Origin: Candidatus Hydrogenedens sp. | Lineage (GTDB): Bacteria; Hydrogenedentota; Hydrogenedentia; Hydrogenedentales; Hydrogenedentaceae | Direction: 5' to 3' | Assembly (NCBI GenBank): GCA_020216745.1 | Contig: JAIWNQ010000157.1 | Span: 1 to 18,976, forward strand | DNA: 18,976 nt | Shown here: in pieces, positions 1-8,382 of the stretch | Layout of the letters: each line of letters starts with the position of its first letter | Position numbering within the stretch: the first letter of the stretch is position 1 | Position numbers and translations under genes: made by a program | Notes under the pieces: generated by a model | Databases searched by the model: none | What the model saw: only the letters and a program-made list of their open reading frames with translations | What the model was told of the DNA's origin: nothing

Positions 1-2680
1 CAGGTAAACTTTTTCGTATAAAACCTTGTAAAAATGTGCTCGTTGCCAATAAAAAATGAGCCCCATACTTTTGAGCCAACCCACTAATGATTTTAGGTTC
101 AAGAGGATTAGGATGATATACACAACGAACCCCGTTAGTTAATGGAAGCCATAAGGTAACTGTGAAGCCAAATGAATGGAAAAATGGAAGAAAACCTAAA
201 ACACAAGTATTCTTATCATGCCAGACAATTCTACGGATACATTCGGATTGGCTCATAATATTTCTTTTTGTAAGCATAATTCCCTTCGGATTCCCTTCAC
301 TACCACTTGAGAAAATAATAGTGGCTAAATCCTCTTCTTTATTCGAAGGTGCTCCCAATAATTTCTCAATAATTAAAATAGGAAGAAATATAGCAGATAA
401 TATACCCCATACTTTATCCCATGTATTTATTTTCTCCCGAACTTCTTCAAGGTAAATAGGCGTCTCTGGAACAGTTATATTGACCCTTTCTAAAAATTTC
501 TTCGATGTTAAAACATGCTTGATACCGCAGGTTTTTGCACAAGAAGCAATAATTTCTGAACTTTGTGTGTAATTCAAGTTAACAGGTACCTTCCCCATAA
601 TTTGTAGTGCTATATTGACAAGAGCACCGCCAACTGTAGGCGGAACAAGTATTCCTACCATTTTTTCATTGCCTAATATTTGTTTTAGTTTCCTTCCCAA
701 TATTAATGTCCCCATAAACGCCTTAAAGTAATTAATATGACCTGTCATTGCATCTGCCATACAAAAATGGAATGGATTTCTTCTCACCGCACTGACAAAA
801 GCACGATGGAGTATTGAATTGAACATATAAGGTCGTCTTTTGTAAGAGTGAGTGCTTAGCAACTGAATAGACTCACGAATTTGATAACCATCTCTTGGGT
901 TGTTGATAGGGTCACCTATCTCTACATAGATAGGAAAGAGTAATGACTCAGGAATTATCCAATGAATCTTCCCGTCACGAATACGATAAACCAGTTCTGT
1001 AATACGATCCATGTATATCGGGATAATAGGGATCTCCAAACTTTGGGTAAGAATTCCATAATCCTTATGCCATGGCATTTCAGGACCATTTGGATGAAAC
1101 CTCTTTTCCCATGGGATACATACCCAATTACCAAGGGCAAGTTGCTGTCTTATCTTAACAATTACTGCTTCTATATCCTTAGGTGTTGCATCATTTGGAA
1201 GAATAATGATATTCATAAGTTTAGAAAACCATCGCATCCAACGAACTTTTAATATGTCCTCACCAACAACGAAGTATACCTTCTTGTCAAAAACATAAAA
1301 AAGGACTAAAACATCTACAAATGAGACATGATTCGAAACTAAAAGAGCACCCCCTTTTTCAGGAAGTTTATTCCTATTTGAAACATATACACGATATAGG
1401 GTACTGTCCAAAATCCATAAGAAGGCTCGTAATATCATTTCTTTTTCTATCATTGCCATAGTTCCCAATATAAATAATGATAAAATTCCAGTTACAAGAA
1501 ATATAAACCGTGGCGGACAATGTAAAATACTAAACAATAATAAAAACAACCCTGCTGATATAGTCATTCCTCCAAAGGTAACAAGATTACTGGTTGCTAT
1601 CATCGTGCCACGAACCTGATTTGGACTTTGCCGTTGTAAAAGGCACGCAACTGGAACATCAAAGATTCCCGCACCAAAACCCAAGAAAAACATCAACACG
1701 GTAATTTGTATTAAACTCAAACCTGGTATAGATAAAAGAAAACACAACATAATCATCAAGATACTACCAATCGGTACTAACCCTAACTCAATTTTGCCTC
1801 GAGATAAATACCCAGCTATTACACTGCCAAGGGCTATACCTACCGCAATCAAAGCTAATAATATTCCGATTGCACTCCCACTTGAAAGTTCAGATTTCCC
1901 ATATTCCACAATGTTTTGCATAATCAGTGCACCTGCAAACCAGAAATAGGCAATACCCAACATGGCAAGTAAAAGTTTTTTATCTTTGAAAAAAATCTTA
2001 AGGTAGCCTAATTGTCCAGCAAACGGGTTTATCTCGATTTTTCGTTCAGGCTCAATAGGTGGTGCCTTGGTTACAAATAGAGAACTAATCAAACCCAACG
2101 TGGACAAACCCACCATAGAAAACATGGCTATATAAAGATTGTTTTTGAACAACTCTATCATAACACCACCAACAGCGTTTCCGAGAATGATAGCGATAAA
2201 AGTCCATAAATTTAGTAAGCCGTTTCCCCATGATAAACGTGTTTCAGGAAGTATCTCTGGCAAAATTCCATATTTTGCAGGGCTAAAAAATGCACTCTGC
2301 ATCGCCATTAAAAACAAGGTAAACATTAATAGAAGTGGGCTCCGTAAAAATACAGAAAATGCACCCATCACCATCACACCCAATTCCCATATCTTTGTCC
2401 ATACCGTAACTTTCTGCTTCGAATAACGGTCTGCAAGCGAACCTGCTAACGCAGGGAATAATAACCAAGGTAGATTAAATAAAGCAGTGCAAACAGGTGT
2501 TACAAAACGATGCCAAAATGAATCTTGGGCTAAAAAGATAGGAACACTTAAAATGATAATCAATTTGTAAACATTATCACTAAACGCCCCCTGAAACTGT
2601 GTCGCAAGAAGAGCAAAGAAACCTAATTTATTAAAATGTTCTTCTTCATATACTTTTGTTGTTTTTACACCTGTATTCAT
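1..2680 (-). CDS. LplT-PlsC-Aas fusion: lysophospholipid transporter / acyltransferase / acyl-ACP synthetase (3' end cut off)
   Basis: The frame is open from an ATG at 2680 to the window edge, giving 893 codons with the C-terminus missing. Three domains are visible. Residues 1 to about 410 are a hydrophobic multi-pass MFS transporter (early motif QGAFSDNVYKLIIIL) of the LplT type. Residues about 435-640 are a PlsC acyltransferase with the HX4D motif NHVSFVD (H451, D456). From about 680 there is an acyl-CoA/ACP synthetase with the adenylate-binding loop TIIFSSGSEGNPKG near residues 787-800, followed by STFLQGFIRK just before the edge. In the LplT/Aas family, lysophospholipid is flipped inward and reacylated with an ATP-activated fatty acid, which recycles membrane phospholipid at the inner membrane. 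Here all three activities are on one polypeptide. The start has a GAAGG element 12 bases upstream. It lies 44 bases after the MarR gene and is probably cotranscribed with it. Confidence 0.9.
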   Translation of the reverse strand, partial: MNTGVKTTKVYEEEHFNKLGFFALLATQFQGAFSDNVYKLIIILSVPIFLAQDSFWHRFVTPVCTALFNLPWLLFPALAGSLADRYSKQKVTVWTKIWELGVMVMGAFSVFLRSPLLLMFTLFLMAMQSAFFSPAKYGILPEILPETRLSWGNGLLNLWTFIAIILGNAVGGVMIELFKNNLYIAMFSMVGLSTLGLISSLFVTKAPPIEPERKIEINPFAGQLGYLKIFFKDKKLLLAMLGIAYFWFAGALIMQNIVEYGKSELSSGSAIGILLALIAVGIALGSVIAGYLSRGKIELGLVPIGSILMIMLCFLLSIPGLSLIQITVLMFFLGFGAGIFDVPVACLLQRQSPNQVRGTMIATSNLVTFGGMTISAGLFLLLFSILHCPPRFIFLVTGILSLFILGTMAMIEKEMILRAFLWILDSTLYRVYVSNRNKLPEKGGALLVSNHVSFVDVLVLFYVFDKKVYFVVGEDILKVRWMRWFSKLMNIIILPNDATPKDIEAVIVKIRQQLALGNWVCIPWEKRFHPNGPEMPWHKDYGILTQSLEIPIIPIYMDRITELVYRIRDGKIHWIIPESLLFPIYVEIGDPINNPRDGYQIRESIQLLSTHSYKRRPYMFNSILHRAFVSAVRRNPFHFCMADAMTGHINYFKAFMGTLILGRKLKQILGNEKMVGILVPPTVGGALVNIALQIMGKVPVNLNYTQSSEIIASCAKTCGIKHVLTSKKFLERVNITVPETPIYLEEVREKINTWDKVWGILSAIFLPILIIEKLLGAPSNKEEDLATIIFSSGSEGNPKGIMLTKRNIMSQSECIRRIVWHDKNTCVLGFLPFFHSFGFTVTLWLPLTNGVRCVYHPNPLEPKIISGLAQKYGAHFLLATSTFLQGFIRKSLP

Positions 2681-2724
2681 ATATAGCAACAACCTTCGTG
2701 AATTCTTGTTTTAATTGATGAAAA

Positions 2725-3216
2725 TCAATCTGTTTCTTTTATGGAGTACTGGATGTTTTTTAATTGTTGACGGATTGTTTCCATGTATTTGATAATTTCT
2801 GAACATTGCTTGTCTGTAAAACATGATAATAAACGATGAATATTTTTTCGGTATATCGGCTCCATTTTTTTAATCAGTGCCAATCCTTCTGGTGTCAATT
2901 CAACATGTCTAATTCGACGATTACCCTTTACCGAATTCCGTATAACAAGTCCTTTTATCTCTAATTTGTCCAATATGGATGTTATACTGGCACGGGTAAC
3001 AACCAATCTCCTACCCAGCTCAGACTGTGTCCATTTTTTCTTCTTATATTTCAAGGCGAATAGCACATTAAATTGGGCTTCTGTAATCCCATACTTTCTA
3101 AAAAATGCTTCACCTTTTACAGACAAAACAGACACAGTTCTCACAATGTTGAGTAGCGTTTCATGTCTTAAATCTTGAATAGGTTGCTCTAACTCTAATT
3201 CTTTATTAATTGACAT
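2725..3216 (-). CDS. MarR-family transcriptional regulator
   Basis: The protein has 163 residues, a normal length for a MarR dimer. The winged helix-turn-helix covers roughly residues 40-135. The recognition region reads TQSELGRRLVVTRASITSIL, followed by a linker and the wing with RNSVKGNRRIRHVELTPEG, in which the basic wing residues and the LTPEG ending are typical. The flanking helices serve for dimerisation. MarR proteins usually repress their own operon and release DNA on binding a small, often hydrophobic or phenolic, ligand. Because the next gene, 44 bases downstream, is a phospholipid-salvage fusion, a fatty-acid or lysolipid signal is plausible, but this is inference. A GGGA element lies about 10 bases before the ATG. 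The divergent 121-base gap to the epimerase gene could hold the operator. Confidence 0.9.
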   Translation of the reverse strand: MSINKELELEQPIQDLRHETLLNIVRTVSVLSVKGEAFFRKYGITEAQFNVLFALKYKKKKWTQSELGRRLVVTRASITSILDKLEIKGLVIRNSVKGNRRIRHVELTPEGLALIKKMEPIYRKNIHRLLSCFTDKQCSEIIKYMETIRQQLKNIQYSIKETD

Positions 3217-3337
3217 TGAAAAATAATCCCTTATTTATGTAAGATTTTTTTATGAAGGCTTGAATATCTAAGTATTTAATTGTAAAATAATTAACTGTTA
3301 GATGTCAATCATTCTAAACACCATATAGGAATACATC
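3217..3337. promoter_or_regulatory. Divergent intergenic region with candidate MarR operator
   Basis: This very A+T-rich 121-base gap separates the leftward MarR gene from the rightward epimerase gene and must hold at least one promoter. It contains an imperfect 14-base palindrome, CTTGAATATCTAAG at 3259-3272 (10 of 14 positions symmetric). It also holds a 6-base inverted repeat, TTAATT at 3276-3281 and AATTAA at 3289-3294. Either could be the operator of the MarR protein. No -35/-10 pair stands out clearly. An AGGA ribosome binding site for the rightward gene is at 3327-3330. Confidence 0.35.
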
Positions 3338-4243
3338 ATGCAACTTGTTATTTCAGGTGCCTCTGGTTTTGTCGGTAGCCGTTTATATTCATATCTTTCA
3401 GAACAAGGACATATATGCTACACATTAGTTCGACATCAACCCAAAAATGCTTCTGAAATATTCTGGGACCCATATAATAAAATCATTGATATAAATACCA
3501 TAAAACACGCAGATGCCTTTATTCATCTATCTGGCGCTAATATAGCGGATTCTTTCTGGACACAAAAAAGAAAAAAAATTTTATTTGACAGTAGAGTAAA
3601 AACAACAGAATTTCTCGCTCAATCTATCGTACAACTCAATGATATTAATAAGAAATTTTTCGTTGCATCTGCGATAGGCTATTATGGGGCAAATCCACTT
3701 CCAAACACGGATGAAACAGGTGTCAAAGGAGTTGGATTTTTATCTGATTTGTGTGAAGCATGGGAAAAAGCAGGACAATCAACAATTAATTCTCACATTA
3801 AAACTGTATTTATGAGATTTGGTGTTGTTATGGGTGGCTCGGGTGGATTTTTGCAAAAAATGGCTAAAATTTATAAATGGGGATTAGGCGGAATTCTCGG
3901 AAACGAAGATGCTTATATCAGCTGGATAGCAATTGAGGATTTATGCTCTGCAATACACTTCCTTCTGTTAAAAGAAAATATAGATGGGATATTTAATTTC
4001 GTTTCTCCTCATCCCGTAACACAAAAAGAATTAGCAACTTATTTATCAAAGACATTAAGACGTCCATCTTTTTTAAGAGTACCCTCATTTATTTTAGAAT
4101 GGCTTTTAAGAGATATGGGACGTGAGTTATTTCTTGCTAACCAAAATATATACCCAGCACGTCTTATAAAAGAAGGATTCCAGTTTTCATATTCGCATCT
4201 TCATGAATACATCGAATATCTGTATAAAGAACAGATGTTATAG
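3338..4243 (+). CDS. TIGR01777/YfcH-family NAD(P)-dependent epimerase
   Basis: The protein has 301 residues, the family's normal length. The N-terminus has the Rossmann dinucleotide-binding motif GASGFVGSRL at residues 7-16. The segment HLSGANIADSFWTQKRKK, characteristic of TIGR01777 proteins, follows in the first third. The family's SAIGYYG motif lies near the middle, where classical extended SDRs have their catalytic Tyr. The C-terminal part (about 245-295, VPSFILEWLLRDMGRELFL) matches the DUF1731-type tail. The physiological substrate of this family is not established, so only a nucleotide-sugar-epimerase-like fold can be claimed. The start is supported by AGGA 7 bases before the ATG. The stop codon overlaps the stop of the convergent gene. 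The gene appears to be monocistronic. Confidence 0.88.
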   Translation: MQLVISGASGFVGSRLYSYLSEQGHICYTLVRHQPKNASEIFWDPYNKIIDINTIKHADAFIHLSGANIADSFWTQKRKKILFDSRVKTTEFLAQSIVQLNDINKKFFVASAIGYYGANPLPNTDETGVKGVGFLSDLCEAWEKAGQSTINSHIKTVFMRFGVVMGGSGGFLQKMAKIYKWGLGGILGNEDAYISWIAIEDLCSAIHFLLLKENIDGIFNFVSPHPVTQKELATYLSKTLRRPSFLRVPSFILEWLLRDMGRELFLANQNIYPARLIKEGFQFSYSHLHEYIEYLYKEQML

Positions 4244-4912
4244 AAGTGAAATGGCTAAAAAGGAAATTCCTGCCAAGAATAAGATTAAAAGAAGGAACAA
4301 ACCCCAAACAAGTACGCCACCAACAGGAAAAACTTCGTGAAATCTCCTGACCTGAACTATTGTCTTTGGTAGGCTTAAAATATCTTTTATGCCAAACTTT
4401 TCCTTATCACCAACAGCAATCCAGAACTTTCCTTCTCGGGGTTCAGGCAAATAAGCCACAAGATAATAACTATCTGTCTTCGGAAGAACATATTCTTTTA
4501 TCGGAAATATCCATGAATCTGTCCCTGTAAATTCTTCATGAAATACCTCTGGTTTTATCCCCTGAGTTGAGTATATCTCGCCTCCAAATCCCTGAGGTAT
4601 AGAAAATGGTAAAGAAACTGTTGGCATTCTATTCCCAATAATTGCAACTGCTGGGAAATAGACAGGTTTTGAATTATCTAATTTTGGGGAACCTAATTGG
4701 ATTTTTATTTTTTCATTTTCCTTTCCTGAAAACTTTAGCCAGATTTCAAGGTTCCCCTCTTTGGCTGTGTGATAAGCCACTTGCGAGATGTTTATGTCCT
4801 TAATTATGTATGGATTATCAGGACCAGATGGACCTCCGTCTATAACAATAGGTTTGTGAGCATAAGTATTGATACTAACCAATAATAAAAAGAGAACTAT
4901 CCATCGCTTCAT
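4238..4912 (-). CDS. Exported protein with C-terminal membrane anchor, unknown function
   Basis: I do not recognise a family. The 224-residue protein begins with a clear signal peptide (MKRWIVLFLLLVSINTYAH, cleavage likely after about residue 18). A soluble region of about 180 residues follows, rich in Pro, Gly, aromatic and beta-type sequence. It ends with a 24-residue hydrophobic segment (about 200-224, VLVWGLFLLLILFLAGISF) that reaches the C-terminus. The likely topology is a domain outside the cytoplasm tethered by its tail. An AAAGG element lies 8 bases before the ATG. It sits 24 bases after the thioredoxin/TPR/CsgG-like gene and is the last gene of the four-gene leftward cluster, so it probably acts with those envelope proteins. 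No catalytic motif is visible. Its stop overlaps the stop of the convergent epimerase gene by 6 bases. Confidence 0.75.
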   Translation of the reverse strand: MKRWIVLFLLLVSINTYAHKPIVIDGGPSGPDNPYIIKDINISQVAYHTAKEGNLEIWLKFSGKENEKIKIQLGSPKLDNSKPVYFPAVAIIGNRMPTVSLPFSIPQGFGGEIYSTQGIKPEVFHEEFTGTDSWIFPIKEYVLPKTDSYYLVAYLPEPREGKFWIAVGDKEKFGIKDILSLPKTIVQVRRFHEVFPVGGVLVWGLFLLLILFLAGISFLAISLL

Positions 4913-4936
4913 TTATTAAACCTTTCATTTTTTATA

Positions 4937-6853
4937 TCAAAACAACGTACCTTTAACTTTCATTCCTTTCTCTACTTTTGCATCCTGTTTTGTTAATGTA
5001 ATAGTACCTGTTGAGTATTCATCTTCCACATCTTGAATTTCAACTTTGCCAATCGGTATTTGTCGGTATCCTACTTTTTTACCATTAATTTCAACAGGGT
5101 CACCTTGTTGGAGTAATATCAGGCTACACCCCTCTTTAATTCCATGTAATTTCCCTAAGTTAACCGTTACTGAGTTATCACTTACTGAAATAACAGTTCC
5201 TCTAACATTTTTGTTTGCTTCCTTAAAGCAATTCTCCATCTCTTCTATGATTTTTTGAATAGTTGCTAAAATATCATTTTCATTTAGAGTGCTCGAACAT
5301 TGCCCAATGATTTCTGTAGTTTCCGTATCCACCAATCGGACATATACCATCGGAGATTTTCCTAAGGAAGCAAATTCGATAAAGGCTAAATATTTTGCGG
5401 ATAGAACTTTCCCAAGTTGTCGTTGTGTCTCTGCGGAAGCAAGGTTCGAACTTCCTATTTGTAGTTCTTGGAGTAATTTATCAATCATATCTCGTTCGAC
5501 CACCTGAACAGGTGATAGTTTACTTCTGACCAACTTTTCCAGTTCCCTCTGAAAGGCACTATCTATTCCCGCCCTGTCAAACATTATAGCATTCGATAAA
5601 TTATTACCCCTCAAAAAAGCAACTACAGGCGGTTTAGTATCCCATGTATCTCCTGTTATTGCTCCACTCTCTTTAAGTTCTTTAAATTGCTTTGTTAATT
5701 GTGTTATCTGCTCCTGTATGACCTTCTGCCTCTCAACATCATTACTTTTCTGAATTTGCTCTGTTATCTGTTGTAATAATAACTGAGTTATCTGGTCATT
5801 ACCTCTTTTAGATGCTTCTGTGAGAACCTCTTTGGCTTTATCGAGTTCACCTTTCTTCTCATGTATTACAGCCTTATTGCTCAATGCAACCACATTAAGC
5901 GGGTCAAGGGATACTGCTTGTTCAAAATTTTGTAAAGCCTTCGTATCATCACCTAACTCCTGTGAAATACGTCCTTGAGCATTCAAATTTTCTGCTTTCA
6001 TCCAATCGTATTTTGTTTTATCCGTACTACTTTCTAAGATTGCTTTTGCTTCCTCTGTTTTACCTAATTTTGCTAAAGCCATACCTTTAATGGTTTGTGC
6101 ATAACCGTCTGTCGGTGCCTGGTCTGCATATTCAATCGCTTTCTGATAATCCCCTTTCAAATATGCTACTTTTGCAAGTCCAGCGGGTACATTTATCGCC
6201 CCGAATTCCTTTTCCGCTTCTTCTATTTTGCCTTGTTCAGAAAGAATATAACCTTTTAATTCTTGTAAATCTTTTGATTCATTCACACTTGGTTCTGCTG
6301 GAATATTAGTCTTCATAACCAAACTTGCAGTATCAAAATCCTTTTTTCTGTAGAAAAATTCTGTTGCTTCTTTTAGTAAACTTAATTGGTGCCCACCTCC
6401 ACGAATAACACGTTCTATTACCATGCCAGGAGGAGCAACAAATAAAATCATTGGCAGAACATCTATCTTTTCGAACCAAGATGTATCAGATATTTTCTTG
6501 TCTGGAATAATTTTATACTTTAGGTCTAACCTTTCAGCAAACTGTTTTAACTCCTCTTCCGAATCTCTAAATCCGATTCCTAAAATTTCAATCTTCTTAC
6601 CACCAAATTGAAGGTCTAAAACAGAAAGTTTGGTAGCCATTTCCTCTCCCGTTTTTGTAGAGAAAAGGAAAATAATGAGCACAGGTTCGCTATTCTGATA
6701 TAACGAAAGGTCTACCGTGCCTCCATTTATATCTTGTGCAGTAAATACAGGAAACTTGTCATTTTTTACAAATGTATCCCCGTATGTTTGCTGTACATAA
6801 ATAGACAATAATACGAACAACGCGATTGTTAAAATATTCGTTCTCTTTTTCAT
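4937..6853 (-). CDS. Exported thioredoxin-fold / TPR / CsgG-like multidomain protein
   Basis: The protein has 638 residues. A signal peptide spans about residues 1-25 (hydrophobic ILTIALFVLLSIYV) with no lipobox Cys. Residues about 30-165 look like a TlpA/AhpC-type thioredoxin fold. The usual CxxC is absent: the strand IIFLFSTKTGEE carries Ser and Thr instead, while a cis-proline-like VLP is kept at 132-134. Residues about 195-350 contain TPR-like helical repeats, and 365-395 is a Gln/Lys-rich helix. Residues about 405-545 resemble the CsgG/curli-assembly fold (VVERDMIDKLLQELQIG at 451-467, LGKVLSAKYLAFIEF at 480-494). The last 90 residues (VISVSDNSVTVNLGKLHGI) resemble the FlgT C-terminal beta domain. 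A redox role is unlikely without cysteines; an envelope scaffold or assembly role is inferred. AGGAG lies 7 bases before the ATG. It is third in the leftward cluster, 65 bases after the kinase. Confidence 0.8.
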   Translation of the reverse strand: MKKRTNILTIALFVLLSIYVQQTYGDTFVKNDKFPVFTAQDINGGTVDLSLYQNSEPVLIIFLFSTKTGEEMATKLSVLDLQFGGKKIEILGIGFRDSEEELKQFAERLDLKYKIIPDKKISDTSWFEKIDVLPMILFVAPPGMVIERVIRGGGHQLSLLKEATEFFYRKKDFDTASLVMKTNIPAEPSVNESKDLQELKGYILSEQGKIEEAEKEFGAINVPAGLAKVAYLKGDYQKAIEYADQAPTDGYAQTIKGMALAKLGKTEEAKAILESSTDKTKYDWMKAENLNAQGRISQELGDDTKALQNFEQAVSLDPLNVVALSNKAVIHEKKGELDKAKEVLTEASKRGNDQITQLLLQQITEQIQKSNDVERQKVIQEQITQLTKQFKELKESGAITGDTWDTKPPVVAFLRGNNLSNAIMFDRAGIDSAFQRELEKLVRSKLSPVQVVERDMIDKLLQELQIGSSNLASAETQRQLGKVLSAKYLAFIEFASLGKSPMVYVRLVDTETTEIIGQCSSTLNENDILATIQKIIEEMENCFKEANKNVRGTVISVSDNSVTVNLGKLHGIKEGCSLILLQQGDPVEINGKKVGYRQIPIGKVEIQDVEDEYSTGTITLTKQDAKVEKGMKVKGTLF

Positions 6854-6918
6854 AACTTTTCTCCTATATAAACAAACCTCTTACTTTAATTTTACCATGT
6901 TTTTATAATTTTTGCTCT

Positions 6919-8382
6919 TTAATTTTTTCGAGGTGGTAATAAAATATGTTTTGCCACAGTTTCACCTGCTTCTTTCGGCTTTAGGGATGGGGGTAATTCA
7001 CCCGTTATCACATCCTCACCATTTCGGATTATCCATGATATAGAATTGGGTTCTCCTTTTAATTGAATTACATCACCTGCTTGATATTTTTTATTTTGAT
7101 ATATAATCTCAGAAGATTGATTTCGTATTTCTACCTCAACTTGTCCATCAAAAGGTGTTATAAAATCAGAGATTCTCTTCAAATCAAGATAATTTTGGTA
7201 ATCTTCATAAGCCTCTTTCGTACTTGCCTGCCATATATTAAAAATAACTTTTCCAAAATAAGCAATATTCTGTTGTGCAGTTGGTTGTGTTACAACTCCC
7301 TGCTTATTACCTTCTTTATTTGCAAAAAACACTCCCAAAACAACAATAATTGCAAAAACAACAACAATTCCTATCACAATCGGAAGCACCTTTTTTTTGC
7401 TTGTACCAATTATTATTTTTTCTTTATCTTCGTGTTCGGACAATTCTTTTACACTTATCACTGTTGGTGCTTCTGTATCTGAACTTTCAGTAGGCTTTTT
7501 GGGTTTGCTTTTTTCTACACATTCATTTAATGCTTTAGCAAATGCCTCCATATCAGGGTAACGGTCATTTGGATTTTTGCTCATGGCTTTTAGAAGAACA
7601 TCATCCAACGCTTTTGGAATAGAAACATTTAAATCTGAAGGTGGCAAAGGCTGTGTTCGTAGTACTTTGTGCATAATTACGTTTAACATTTCCCCTGTAA
7701 AAGGTTTTTCCCCTGTAATAAGTTCATAAAGGACAACAGCCAAAGAAAATTGGTCAGACCTCCCGTCAATTTCTCCTCCTGTAAATTGTTCAGGACTCAT
7801 ATAATGTGGAGTTCCTATTAATGTTCCTTCTTGAGTTAACGTAGAATCAGGTAATTTTGCTATTCCAAAATCTGTAAGTTTAATTTTCCCATCTTTAGTT
7901 ATAAGAATATTAGACGGTTTAATATCCCTGTGAACAATTCCATGTTGATGGGTAACAGATAAAGCACTGCATATTGCGTTTGCTATTTTTAACACCTCTT
8001 CTAATGGCCATTTCTTTTTCTTACCCAACAATGTTTTAAGGTCGTCTCCCTCAATATATTCCATAACAATATAGGCAAGACCTTCTTCATTATCCATATC
8101 ATAGATAGTCACCACATTAGGATCCTGTATCTTGCCAGCCATGACCGCTTCACGGATAAATCGGGTAAATATCTCATCTGCAACGCTTGAACTAACAGAC
8201 AAATCTTTTCTGGCAGTTTTAATAGCCACTTTCCTCTTCATTGACGGGTCATACGCTTCATATACCACTCCCATTGCTCCCCTCCCTATCTCTTTTATTA
8301 TTTCATATTTCGCTATCTTTTTAGGAACTTTCGAATCTTCGATTATTGTTTCATCTTTGGGTTTCTCATCTCGTTTATCCAT
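6919..8382 (-). CDS. Transmembrane serine/threonine protein kinase (Hanks/PknB type)
   Basis: The 487-residue protein has a complete kinase domain (about residues 26-290). The glycine loop is IGRGAMGVVYEA (32-43), the ATP lysine is K55 in VAIK, the helix-C glutamate is E78, the catalytic loop is HRDIKPSN (151-158) and the metal-binding motif is DFG (171-173). The activation segment carries several Thr and ends in GTPHYMSPE (190-198). All key residues are present, so it should be active. A charged linker (about 290-330) leads to one transmembrane helix (about 332-353). A C-terminal domain of about 135 residues outside the cytoplasm follows. This domain has no PASTA or PEGA signature that I can recognise and may be the sensor. 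The ATG lies inside the end of the protease gene (40-base overlap) with AAGGAG 11 bases upstream, which indicates translational coupling. Confidence 0.95.
   Translation of the reverse strand: MDKRDEKPKDETIIEDSKVPKKIAKYEIIKEIGRGAMGVVYEAYDPSMKRKVAIKTARKDLSVSSSVADEIFTRFIREAVMAGKIQDPNVVTIYDMDNEEGLAYIVMEYIEGDDLKTLLGKKKKWPLEEVLKIANAICSALSVTHQHGIVHRDIKPSNILITKDGKIKLTDFGIAKLPDSTLTQEGTLIGTPHYMSPEQFTGGEIDGRSDQFSLAVVLYELITGEKPFTGEMLNVIMHKVLRTQPLPPSDLNVSIPKALDDVLLKAMSKNPNDRYPDMEAFAKALNECVEKSKPKKPTESSDTEAPTVISVKELSEHEDKEKIIIGTSKKKVLPIVIGIVVVFAIIVVLGVFFANKEGNKQGVVTQPTAQQNIAYFGKVIFNIWQASTKEAYEDYQNYLDLKRISDFITPFDGQVEVEIRNQSSEIIYQNKKYQAGDVIQLKGEPNSISWIIRNGEDVITGELPPSLKPKEAGETVAKHILLPPRKN

Noticed and set aside
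162..455. 97-codon plus-strand open frame
   Set aside because: It lies antisense inside the adenylate-forming domain of the Aas fusion, which is clearly coding on the minus strand; it has no ribosome binding site or family resemblance.
962..1252. 96-codon plus-strand open frame over the PlsC domain
   Set aside because: It is antisense to the conserved PlsC region of the minus-strand fusion, so it is a shadow frame.
1..2680. Possible frameshift or separate genes in the left end
   Set aside because: Codon positions at the start, the HX4D motif, the adenylate loop and the window edge were all in the same frame, so one continuous gene explains the region.
7063..7482. 139-codon plus-strand frame with hydrophobic and Asn-rich product
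   Set aside because: It is the reverse of the kinase membrane helix and linker; the odd composition comes from the A+T-rich antisense strand.
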